Assembly (NCBI RefSeq): GCF_018691265.1
Contig: NW_024881282.1
Span: 50,971,122-51,035,121 of the forward strand
DNA: 64,000 bases
From: Tyto alba
Lineage: Eukaryota; Chordata; Aves; Strigiformes; Tytonidae
Direction of reading: 5' to 3'
Within the stretch, counting starts at the first letter, position 1, and the number at the start of each line of letters is the position of its first letter. Shown here one piece after another: positions 36,129-48,396 of this stretch. A model generated the notes under the pieces. That model did no database searches and was not told the DNA's origin. It was given only the letters and a program-made list of their open reading frames with translations. The position numbers and the translations under genes were made by a program.

Positions 36129-39100
36129 TAGGGAATTCCCATAGTAAAAAAATAAAAGGAAAGCCTTTTTTTGGAGGTTCTGCAAGCCATAGTTATTAGA
36201 AGACATCAAGGTTGTTGCTTCTGTGGATGTTTTTCACTGCATAGATTAGGTCCAGTGACCATACTAGGACAGTACCTGAGCATTTTGGCATCTTCAAATC
36301 ACTGACCATCACAAAGCCACTCTGAGGGAGAAGATGCTAACAGGCAAGTGATAGCCGAGTGCCACAGAGTTTTATGTCAGTGATAACAGTGGCTCAAACA
36401 TTTCCATCAGACTTCAGCCACCCACTGCTTCTCCCCATCACCTTCTCAGCTGTGCCTCCCCAGCTGCTTTTACGGCCATATGGTAAAATTATATCAGTTA
36501 ATTGATCCAGAATAAATGTAACCCTGCATGAAAAGAAGGAAGGCTTTGTTTTCCACCTAGTTCCCTGGTAGGACTCATTGCTCAGCCCCACAGACAGTGG
36601 TGGCAGCATGTCACCAGGACATTTCAGGGCAGGAGCCTGAAGCTGACATTGTGTCTCAGGAATGCAAAGGAGCAATTAAGCACCATGCTTCATATCCACA
36701 TTTCTCGGACTGCACTGAGACTCTCCTGGCTGGAAGTGAGATAACCTTAATTTGGTTCATTGGCAGTCTAGTGAACATCTGTGTACCGCAGTCTGCTGTG
36801 GTTTAATGAGGTATTTTACACACTTACCTCCAGTTAATGCAGATTAATTTCCTGAGGATGTGCCTATACATGAAGTTATTTTGGAGAGGCAGCCCCTGAG
36901 CACGCCTGTGCATGCAGTGTTGATCCTGAAGACACCCCAGAACCCTGCAGCAGGTCAGGAGCTGCCCCTGGCCTCTCTCCCAGCCTCAGGGTGCCCACTT
37001 CCTTCTCCTCCCAAAGACACAGGAGCCAGGAGGGCAATCCCAGGGGATTGCTGGGGGATGGGATTTACACCCCCTCATCTGAGTTTGTTCTCCCTCTGGA
37101 ACCCCATCGGGGGACAGACAGCCTGGCACAGCCAAAAGACAAGTTTATGGCCTGCAGACAACCTGGCCCACTGCAATTTACTGTGGAGTTTCCATGAAAT
37201 TACTTCGTTGTAACTTTGTCAGTACCAAATGAATTCACTGTAATTAGTACATTCAGTGTGAATCCCAGTGGAAGCAATAATGATTTCCAGTTTATTCAAA
37301 AAGGTTGCTATTTTCCCTGTCAAAAAATGATGACCTAAAAATATCTGATGTATTTCTCATTACTTTAGTGACTGTAATGATATGTTTGGAAGAAACACCA
37401 ATTTTCCTGTCTACTGCTTTTAACACAACAACAGTTAGTCATAAGCAATGAAAAAAATACTTGCATTAGTTAAGAAGTGGTGAGAAATACACAAATGTTT
37501 CTGTATTTCTAGCTGGTGCAGTATTATTTTGTTACATCAGTCTGACTCAATTTGTAGGAGCCGGGATTTGGAAAACAGACCCTGTAAAAATATGAACTTG
37601 TTGATAGTAAAGAGGCAAAAGAATTGGTTTTCATCAGGATGGTCCTCCCAGAGGAAAAAGCTGCTTCAGTAGCATTCAGGTACCACGTCACATGCTGAAA
37701 ATAACAATAAAGTTGTCAGGAAACCACAGCCAGACCTAGGATAGTAGCGCTTGTCTCCTTACAAAGAGAGAACATAAACACATCATATTATCTTGGTGTC
37801 TTGTCACTAAGCTTTGTTGATATATCTGTAGTTATTCAAGTAGATATATGGAAAAATACTTTTGTAAATGTTCATTTACTTTATCAGTCTTTACTGGCAT
37901 ACTCATTGGTCACTTCTTTTATTCATCTATTTGATAATCATTAAAAGCTATTATGGAAATGGTCACTATCAATATTTCAGAAATTTAAAAAACCTTCACT
38001 ATCAACTTTATTGTATTAATTTTTACCTTTAATTTCCCCTTCTTTATTCTTCCCAAGTCCTTTTCCCACCAGAAATTGCTCTTTCAGCTATTCTCTTTGC
38101 ACATGGTATCTTACACTTGCTTTCCGGTGTTGCAGCATTTTCTGTGCATCCATCTTCATAAATAATGCATGGGGGAAGAATCTACAATTTCTCTGTCAGT
38201 CCTTATCCGGAGGGTAAGTTCATTCTCCCAGCACCAACAGGTGAGTCATTGACACACATCACCTTTGTCATACAGACTGGTTTTCTCAGAGTGAGTTGCA
38301 TCTTTCTCGGCTTTTCCTAGCACCATGTACTCATTATACAATTATGAATTTACTGCCTGTTAAACAAATCCAACATGGTTTCGAAGTCTAGATGCCCAAG
38401 GCCACCATCTATATTCTTAATGACGGAAGGACGGTGACTGAGATCTGGGGCTATGTGAAGGTCCAAGCCTGTTTCACTTCTCCCTGTGGACTTGGAGCCT
38501 TCCCACGTAATGATGAGACATGGATCAGGCTACTCATGGTAACTCCATCTGTGGTAAGAGAAATCTCAAGCCTGGCTGTTCCCAGAATATTAATCTGAGT
38601 GTAAGCTACAGCTACATGGATAGAAGACACATGGTCATGGGCCACATGCATGCAGCTTTGATGAGAAGTAAAGTTTGGCTCTCTAAAAGTCATAAGGAAA
38701 TTTGCCTCTTGCTCAATGCAAAACCAGGTTCTACCACAGCATAAGGCTATTTCTCTGTTAGTTTCTTTTTATTTCAAAGTTAGATAGTTTCCCTCCCCCA
38801 CTTCTTAATTTCTTACTATTTCTGGTAGACTGAGAAATCTTGTTCTGGTAATTTTTGTATCTTGAACACTGAAGAAAATGTTTGTGTTTCATTACTGCTC
38901 ACCCTGCAGAATTTGTGTTTCTGCTGTGCATTTTGCCTTCCAGTTTCCAATTACACACAAAGATACGCTATTAAAATGTAGAATAACTTGCACTACTTGC
39001 ATTTTTCTAAGCCCTGCTGCTTATAGGAGTGATTTAAACGGTACCTACTGCATCAGCTAGGCAACTCGGTCTTATTATTTTCTACAGATAGTGGGGATCA

Positions 39101-41633
39101 TATGTTATTAATGAAGCTTAATTCATTCACCCCACTTTCCATGTCGAGCTCCCTCAGCAACAGACCCCAAACAACAAGTGAACGAGGATGGAAATATTTT
39201 TTAAAGGACTTGGTATTAGCAGAGCCCGAGCTCTGCAAGACAGAGGCTGCTGTGGCAACGCAAGTCCTCTTTGAAGCCCTTCTGAGACTGTCTTGCCTCT
39301 GACACACGGGGGGGCCAGTGGCCCCCTCCAGAGCTGACATCCAGCAGTGATGCAGCTTCACCCAATGACTCTGTCCATCTACACACAGGGGCCCTTTTTC
39401 AGAGGGTCCTGGGGCGGGGAACAGACTTGAAATAACACCAGAGTTAGGAAAAATCACTAAAGTGGAGAACTGTCTGCACATCTCCCTGGGGTAGGGTTTA
39501 AAGTGCTTTAAGAAATAAGCGTCACACCCGGTTGCTGGTGAAAGGCTGAGTTGTTCAAAACTGATTTTGTTTTACTCACAGAATTGTTAGCTTCTCAAAT
39601 GGAGCAGATACAGCTGATTATAGATCATGAAATGAACGTATATGAATATTTCCAGGCCTCCTGAGCCCCTCCCTCAGTTTATAAAGCCCTTTGAAGTTAA
39701 AACAAAAACAAACTTCTAATTATCTTAAGAAAAACCCTGTAAACAAGGGGCCTTACCATCAGAGAGAAAATTTCACCCATCACTTAGTCTATGCCAGTAT
39801 TCCCATGCAAAATCTTTATCTGCACACTTTCTAAGGCATCATCCCTCTGGATGACTTCTGTGAGTGTTCAAGTGAAGGAGGTTCATTTGTACCAGAAGCC
39901 CAGGAGAATATGCTTTTTCTCTTTGAGTTTCATATTTTTACCATGGTCCCTACTGAAAAGTTGCACTGTTGTGATATTGTGTAGTAATATCACCAATCAT
40001 TAAATATTTCGTTTAAAAAATGTAATGAGAAAATCTTACATCTATTAAGTTCAGTGGCAGTTCAGATCGTAAGGGAAGATGGCCTGGGTTCACACAGTAA
40101 AGCGACACACCCAGCCCCAAATCCCAATTGTACACCAAGAGAGAAAGAAGCGTTTAGGCGAGATCACTCTGTTGACACTAACTTCAGGCCTGATACAAAC
40201 TATTCAAATCATTTATCAGGTGCTAAGTAAGTTCCAGGTGCTTAGAGGTGCCACTGATCAAAGAGAGAAGAGCAATTTCTGTACCTCAGTGGGTAAACCA
40301 GTGATCTCAAGTTGATAAGCTGCCACTGCTGCAGATACTAATGTTAATTTTCACTACTTTGGAAAATCAGGTCAGCTGTGTAAATCCTTCACGATCAGTG
40401 CACTCAAATTTGAAAATCATAGACATAAGTAACAAGACACACAGACTCTGTGGGGTCACCAGCAATGCTTGAGAAGCCCACCAACTTTCAAAAGGCAGTA
40501 GTAGAATAAACTGTTCTCCTGTAGGAGAATGAAGGTGGCTTGGTGGGAAAGGCAGAACTGTCCCGTTCCCTCATTTGTCAGAGCACATTAGGCTAATTCT
40601 GAAATTTCACGCTGGCTGCACCCTCTCCTGATCCTGCGGGCAGCACGGTGGACCCCATGGACACAGATGGTGAGCGACAGGAGGTGAGGGAGAACATGGT
40701 TCAGCTGCCTGTGCTGCTCCCCATGCTTCTGCAGAGCTGTGCTGGCCATGACTTAGCTGTAAATGAGAGATCTTGGTGGTTGCCATAAATTATGTTGCCA
40801 GCCCCAGGGGCTGTTCCAGAGGTGCTGAGCCACCATCACCTCAGAGTGAACGCTGAAATTCCAGCCCCCAGCCTGTGTGTGGGGTTATGCGCAGGCAGAT
40901 GGAGTAGCTGTGTGTCCCCTGGGGGCTTCCTGATGCTGGAGAAATCCTCAGAGAGGCGGATGAACCATGTTAAGGGCTGATATGCTTGTCAGTCACTCAT
41001 ACCACTACTTCAGAGCTAATGATCTGGTTCTTAGCACCTTTGAAAATATCAGTTGCTACCAAAAATAATAAACAGAAGTTGTGTGCATCCCAAGCAGCTA
41101 ATACACATAAAAAGAGCACACAGCATAAAAGGGATAGCCAAGGAAAAGGATGTACTCATTCGAAGCAGTTGGCAACAGCTAAACTCCAGACTGATTGGCT
41201 TAAAATTAACCCCAAAGGCAGTTGAGAACAATTCCATATATCCCATGTCACATGTCAAAATTTCATTGTCTGAAATGGAAATGGTTCATAAATCACAAGG
41301 TAGTGCAAGAACATGCCAAGTAGGGGACCAGTAATTGCATACTAGAAGAAATAACCTTTTTAACAAGCAAGTTTACAGGGGCTACCGTAACCAGAAGGGG
41401 AAAAAAAAGAAACTCTTGTACTGTCTGTCCTTGGAGCTATTTGCCTTCATCTGTCCTGCCCTCAGAAATATCTGAGTTTCCTTCACAGTGTAATCTTTAA
41501 TTCTCTTTAGCAGCTGGAAGGCCAGTGTTCAGTTTGATAATGCAGAATGTGCAGAATCCTTCACTTTGCTGAACGAAGTGCGGACAGCTGTGTTTGCGTC
41601 TGAACAAGGGCCCTGGCATAAGCAGGCAGATGC

Positions 41634-41642
41634 TATATAAAG
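41634..41642 (+). promoter_or_regulatory. Consensus TATA-box motif, unassigned
   Basis: TATATAAAG, preceded by C, fits the metazoan TATA-box consensus well. If used on the + strand it would start transcription near 41662-41667, where a small AACAACA-TTTT-TGTTGTT hairpin (41663-41680) lies. A CRE-like TTACGTCA (41755-41762) is downstream. The only frame beyond is 41748-41939 (63 codons), with no recognisable product. TATA matches are common in AT-rich DNA, so this may be chance. Confidence 0.2.
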
Positions 41643-44600
41643 CATGTTTCACTTGCTGGGGCAACAACATTTTTGTTGTTCTTCAAGCCTTCCATTATTG
41701 GGCCTTAAGATAATCATATCTGTTGGGCTTGCTGTACCAAGGACACATTGAGGATTACGTCATATGCAGGTCAGATGTCTCCGCTAGGAAAATATGGGTT
41801 AGTTCTGAATGATGAAAAGCAATACATTGTCCACTCTGTGTGTGTGTGTATGCATACATGTGTCTATATCATGTATAATATTATACCTGGTTTTTGCAGA
41901 CTCTGTGAGTGCCTATGCATCTTCATGGGAGGAGGCTAACTGATGTAACTGTGACTAACTTACATGTCAAAAGCGAGGCATGTGTGTGCCTGTAAACTCG
42001 AAATACAGAATAACCTACACACACACTCTCAGGCAGGAGTAAAAGCCTGCGGACATTTCAGGATTGACAGCATGCCAGACTCTTCGGAGAGCTGGTTGGT
42101 GGAGGGTTTGTTTTTTTAAAACTTGTAAAACAAGAATTCCCAGAAGGCAGCCGGTCTGCAGGCAATTAGGAGGAACCCGCAGTACCTCTATGTGGGGCTC
42201 TTTGCTTGTACCGAGGCAGCAAATAGCCGGGTGGGCACGGGTGTTGTCACACATGCCAGTGCAAGTGGGACAGTGGGATCACTCCGAATTGCTGCCAGAG
42301 TTTCTTCTGAACTGCCCCACTGGCAGGTTTTCAGTATCATTTTTCTGTGTAGACCAGCCAAGGGGCTCCAAACCTCCATGTTGTGACTGGGAGGAGCACG
42401 TTGTTTTACTTGGAAAAAAAGAAACTGCTATCTTGCAACAGCCTGTAAAATTTTTCCCCCAGTCATTAAGACCCAATAAAACTGTTAGCACCTCCTCAGA
42501 TATCCTCTTTTCTCATACCATCTTTCAGGTGTGCTGTGTGGGCTTCTCTGGTTAGTATGTACATGATACATTTTAAGAGCCTCATGAATTATTTTGGGTA
42601 AAGCAAGAGGAAGCAAACTCCTGGCTTCTGAAGGAAGTTAATATGGCAGCAGCTCCACGAATGGGTACCCTGGACCTCAGCTCGATCCTCCATCCTTCCC
42701 AATCTCCTTTCCACTCTTAGGTATGATTTCCAGTCAGACAGCGGGAGTGTGGGAGGCAGGGAGCTCTCTGGAGTGGCTGCCCCGAGGCGGGGAGATGCCT
42801 GGGGTGGCTGTGGAGGATCCGCGCTGAGCGCTTGCCTTGGACTGGAGGGGACCCCCGGGGTCTCACACCCTACTTGGGGCTGAGTTCGGGTATGACTGGA
42901 GATGGAAAACGGTGAGATCAAAGAGTATTTAGAAACATGAACAGGGAATGCTAGGAAAAGTGTGGCATGCACAAAGAGGACATCCACAGGCAGCTCTCGT
43001 AATAGGCAAAGGAAGGTCCTGTAGATGCGAGCTCATCGGTTTTATCAGATTACACACCTGTATTCCTCAGGCTCTGTTTCACTTTTGTTAATTCTGGGTT
43101 TTGTTTAGAACTCTACTGCTCTAAAGGGATAAAAATTAGGAAGCCAGCTTTTACAAAACTCATTCCAGCATTGTTCCAATATGAGAACTTTTTCCTTTCT
43201 TTCCTTGGCACTTCAAAGACCTGAGTAAATTTAACTACATCTATTTACTTTGCATTAGTATATCCCTTCTCCCTTGTCAAATAGCAGTGCATTGGTTCCT
43301 CATTTTAGGATTTCTCGTATTTCAGAGATTAGCACAGAAAGTTTCATGCTTGCAGGGGGGAAGGGCATTAGAGCTACTGTACAAAAAACGTGTTTCTCAC
43401 ACAAACATGTTTTTGCAGATATTTTTCTCTTTTGGAGAACTTTCTGTTTTTTTCTGACTTGAAAATTAAGTCTTTTCATTAAGAAGTATGGATTTGGGTG
43501 GTTTTCTTAAAAAAGAAAAAAAGTGTTTTAGTTTTTTATTCCTTTTCCCCAAACCTGTTGAAAACAGTTGGCATAATAAGCTACCTAGGCACTCAGTTTG
43601 CATCAGTCCTGATGGAAATAAGATATCTAAGAGTTAGACATCTAAATAACCTAACTAATTGCCTCCTGACAAAGACACTTTATGGAATAAGCCATTCAGC
43701 CCACACAATTCTCTTCCTTACCATCAGAGAATACCATTACAGCAGTCAAATGGCTCCTAGGCTTGATAGAAACTAAGGGTTAATTGAGGATAGAGGAATT
43801 GCTAAATATCTTGATTTTCATGGATAGATGTGATGTAAATCTCTGCTTTCCACAAGCTTTTATGTACAGAAGTAATCAGCTTTAAGATGGAACAGCAGAT
43901 GCGATATTAGTACTTTCCACAGGGCCAGTGTAACTGTAATGATGGGTACTTTCTCCTCTTTCCTCACTGATAGAATAATCTTGGCATGCTAAAACTGTTG
44001 CAAATGTCAGCACATCTTCCAGCTGGGTATAAATGCCCCGTCTTTAAAGACGTTGCCCTGCCTCAGCATTTAATCCACGATCCCGTTTGTTAACCCAGTG
44101 TTCATCTCTTGAGGCCACCTGGGAGATGAACGTGGGAGCAGGCGCCGTCAACAGAAGCCCTCGTTGAAGGCAGGTGGCAGGGGACGGTGAGAGCAAGGTC
44201 TGGGAAGACCCCAAAGCTCCACTGCAACATAAAACATCTGTATCATCACCTCCAGGGTAGAAAGGGAACCCAGCGCTGGAGGGATTTCCATTTGGGGCTG
44301 CCAGGGGCTGCTGGGGAACCACCTATATGGGCTGAGATCCCCTGCTTGCTGGGGATATTTTGTTTTCTTCCAGATTGTCCCAGTCCTTAGAGCAAGGCTG
44401 GGCTCATGCCTGACACTTGGGACAGCGTGCTACAGTGAGACAACCAAAGTCCCTGCTAAAGCTGTGCAGAGTAGAAGTATGGGCAAGAAACATGGTTGGG
44501 AGTTGGACAAGAGGAGCAGAGAGCACACCAGACCAGAGGACAAGCTGAGTGTGGTCAGACATTAGAGGCAGAGAAGACTAGGAGCTTACACTGGACCAGG

Positions 44601-45459
44601 TGCTGGAGTAAAGCAAGGTCAGAAGCAGGAACCCAGGTAAAACAGGAAGAAACAGGGCTTCAAGCTTAACCAGAAAGAGCTGCAGTGATTGTCTCCTCTG
44701 ATGTCTGGGTGGGGACAAACCTGGGGCCGCAGGTGGATATGAGGTTTATTGGGCCCTCAGATTAACTGGGATAAAGGGGGACCAGGCCAGCAGCCACTGG
44801 AGGCAGGCACTGAGTGGAGCCAACACCGTCAGGGAAAAATAAAAGGATAACACCATCCCACTGAAAGCATATTTAAAAATATAATATGGCTCTGAAAACC
44901 ACAGCTAACTAATGTGTTGTTTTAGATAATTATATATTAAGAACCCTATTCCCAGAGACAAGTAGAGCCTAGTTTAAATTAGCACATTGCCTGATAATTA
45001 AGAAATTTGCTACAATAACAACAATGCAACTACCCAAAAACAACATTGTAAAAATTTTGAAAAATCTTTGACTGTTTGTTAAGGTTGTTAATTAGAGGAA
45101 TTATGTCACAAATATTCTGTTAAGGCTGTGGTGGTATAAACCAAGACATAGCAACTGCTGGTAAGCAGATACGACAGAGACTTTACATTGTATGAAAGCA
45201 GGGAATATTACATGCAGACTTTAAAAACACATCATTATATTAATCACTGTACACATCATGTATTTTCAGTAGTCTTAAACTGATGTGTATATGATATAGC
45301 TAGAAAAGCTAGTGGCTGATAGTTTCAAATGAGAAGCGTCATACAGCTAAATCCTGCGTGAATGTGGAGTGAAGGAATTCACTTCCAGCAAATCTGCTCC
45401 TATTACCACAGTGTTTCATTTCATTCCCTTTGGCCTCTCATCCTGAAATATATTAACAC

Positions 45460-45479
45460 TTTTTTTTTTTTTTTTTTTT
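45460..45479. repeat. Poly-T run (T20)
   Basis: Twenty uninterrupted T residues, equal to a poly-A tail on the minus strand. Sequence to its right, read on the minus strand, shows no polyadenylation signal close to the run and no recognisable retrogene, so a retroposed origin is unproven. Confidence 0.85.
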
Positions 45480-48261
45480 CAATCTATGAAGCCATGGGCA
45501 TGACAGCTCCCAAAGGCCATTCCAGGACTGGTTTTCATTCCTCCTTGGCTTATTTCTGGACCCCTTTTGGGGAGGTTGAGGGTTCTGATGGTGCTGTCTG
45601 AGAGCAAATTACCTGTTCTTCCTCTGTGATGTACATTTGTTTAAATCCTGCCCCACTGCTTGCCCAGATGACCTCTTCCAGCATTGCTCACCATAAACTT
45701 ACTGTGGAAGTAAGTCTTTTTATTGCTTACAATTTTACTGCCTTGTCATGTAAGCGTTGTTCTGTTTCTTTATGATAAAATACAGTCAAAAGAACAGATT
45801 GATCTGTGTTATACACATCATAATCAATCAAGTTCTCACTACATCACCTTCCTCCAAAACATAACCATTCTCTGGTTTTGTATTCTCCTTGTTAAATGTA
45901 AGACTCACCAAATCTCTAACTTTATCATTCTTTCTTGGATCTTTTCTAAGTTACATTCTTACTTGAGATGAGAAACAGTATACATTATTTATAGACATAT
46001 ACACACATATATTCTGTTTGTACTACTCAGTTCAGTAGTTTCCATCTCTATTTAATGAGTTTTAATGAGTATTTAATCAGCATTAATGCATGATGTTCAC
46101 TGCTGCTATACACATCACTGATACCTGGAAATTCTTACAGTGTTTCCCATAGACCCAGCCTAGAAATCAGCAACATATGAATACAAGACTTTTTTCTCTA
46201 ACATCCACACCTGTTCAATCTAATGAAATAAAAACCTCTGACTTCAATTACATACGTATTGCCCAATATATTATTCTATTTGAATTATTTAAACAAGTTT
46301 CTTTTAATTTCCCTTAACTTCTACTAATCAAAATTACTTAGAATCAAAGTTCTTCAGCTCATATAACAGGCACAACAGGAGGGTGCTAGTCTAAGATCTG
46401 CTCAGTGTGGGACCTTAAGTTGCTACCTCTGGTCATGAAGGGCTATGTGCAGTATGTACCGTATTTCTAATCCTCTGTTGCTGATGTCCATCAGTGTTTT
46501 AAATGGGAGGAAATGTGCGAGAAGGAAAACATAGCACTTTCAGGGAAAATGAGCTGTTGGAGCTTACTATATGGGTGAACAAAGGAAGGAGTTGAGAAAA
46601 AAGTGGAGTAGGACGAAAAGCACACAGTGGATTTTTGAGATGAGGGCATCACTTACCCTAATGCCATACTGTCCTCAGGAGATGTGTTCACAGAGGCCGT
46701 GGCCAGGACAGTCGCCCGCTGGGCCAGCGCTGCTCAGAGCAGCGAGCCCTGGCACTGCCGCTTCCCACAGCGCGACCTGCAAGGCAGGCAGGATTCCTGT
46801 TGGGACTCCTTCATTTTGAGCCCTGCACGTGAGCAGTTGCCACAACTGCAGACGAACTGCTGGGTGACCAGTTATCGTGACAGGGCAAAAAAAAGCCGTG
46901 AGAGACACTTAGCACTTGATGTGAACTACCAGCTTGGTTCCCGCCGTGCATTCCTCAAGGTGACTTTGGATGCATGCACTCAGTAACATTTGCTTTCCCT
47001 CTGTACCCTATGCCTTTGAGGGGACACAGACATAAATTTACTATAACCACCTAAAAAGTGGCCATCTGGGTCCTACCCTTCAGGGCTTCTCACTGACCCC
47101 CGCTGTGGGCACTGCCCAACCATGCTCTTGCAGGATGTTTTACTTCTGCAGCAGCCTCAGAAGAGGCCAACGGAGGCAGTAAATACTCCTGGTAAGCAGA
47201 AAGGCAAGGATTACAGAAGGCGGATATCTTGTGGCCCTTAGGTCCTCCCAGGAGCTTCTCAGAATGCCAGTTTAGGTCTCAGAGTGCTGAGCCATTTCTT
47301 GAGTGCCCTCAAAAATCAGTAGGGAGGGAGGCAAATACACACACCCCCATGGTTATGTGGGAACCATCTCTGTTGCAGCACCCACATTGCTGCCTGACGT
47401 TGGGTAATGTGAATACCCTCCCTCTTCATAAACAGCCTAAAGAGACACCTGCCTGTTTACTGTATACAAACTGTCCTCTCTTTCTGCTGTTTGAGCTGTG
47501 TCACATTCTTTCTTATTTGCTTTTTATCTGGGACATTTACTTCAAGTCCTTCAGATTTATCTTCTTTGAAGAACATGATCTTGGTGGCTTTTACAACACA
47601 CTTGTGACATGGGTTATAAGTTTTGAATATATACACCCAGAAGCTACCCAGGGAAGCTAGCAATATTGAAAAATTAATTACTTTGTACTGGAAGGAGTTC
47701 TGCACCCCAGGGATCCTCATCAGGATGGATGGAGCAGAGGATTCATTTCAGAGGAGAGACGTAACCCAGGGCTCTCAATGTAATTCCTACAGATGCATCA
47801 CTCAAACACAGGTTTGCCAAACCAACTTCCTTGTGTAAACATCAACTTCATCCTATTAATTACACTTGAAAATTCATATGCACTCATGCAGTATTTGCAA
47901 ATCATCTCCTTGCAGAAGGAGTTTTTCTTTCTGAACTGCACATGCATACTTTGTGGCCCATAAGAAAGTGTACAATAAAAAGAAATTTAAATACCAGCTG
48001 GCCCAAGCCTATATACATTTGGAGAGAGCTGCAATTTACTCAGCTGAATTCATTTCCCAACAGTATATTTAAGGGTAGAATGTAATTTCAAGGTCTAACG
48101 GCTGATAAAGTTAACGTGCACGCAGGAGAAACAAAAGGTGCTGTCACTGCTGCAGATGATTCCAGGGCGGATCCATTCACATACATTCCCATGCTGAGAT
48201 GATTCTCCTCAAAAACATGACATATTCCGCCATGTTCCCTGGGGAACGCAGGAGCTGCAGG

Positions 48262-48396
48262 AGGAACGGGGGGGTGCAGTGGGGTGTGGGGAGGATCGTG
48301 GGAAGGAGACAAGGGGGTGAAGGCACTGGGAGGCAGTGGCAGGGGGACAAGGAGGGGGGTGAAGGGGAAAGGAGGGTGTTTGGGCAGCGGGTCAGG
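48262..48396 (+). other. G-rich, quadruplex-prone block
   Basis: About 135 bases with more than ten runs of three or more G on the + strand, including runs of seven G at 48268-48274 and six G near 48354. Many sets of four runs lie within quadruplex-forming distance. Proline-rich frames on the complementary strand (48088-48513 and 48177-48425) reflect this composition and are not supported as genes. CpG is sparse, so it is not a typical CpG-island promoter. Confidence 0.8.

Larger units (their letters stand above)
33810..48261. other. Long unique non-coding stretch, no gene recognised
   Basis: About 14.5 kb with no supported exon, RNA gene or preserved transposon. The largest frame is 42064-42555 on + (163 codons); it has no recognisable domain and is overlapped by frames of similar quality on the other strand. 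Others (42589-42987 on -, 39098-39481 on -, 47229-47660 on +) are similar. Homopolymers T15 at 35382-35396 and T20 at 45460-45479 occur. Clustered TAAT and ATTA words around 34975-35080 and 37190-37330 may mark conserved non-coding DNA, but I cannot test conservation. Confidence 0.6.

Noticed and set aside
40060..40140. MIR-like word order (ttcacacagtaaagcgacac)
   Set aside because: Too short and diverged to separate from chance without an alignment.
42064..42555. 163-codon + strand frame
   Set aside because: No domain and overlapped by frames of similar quality on the other strand.
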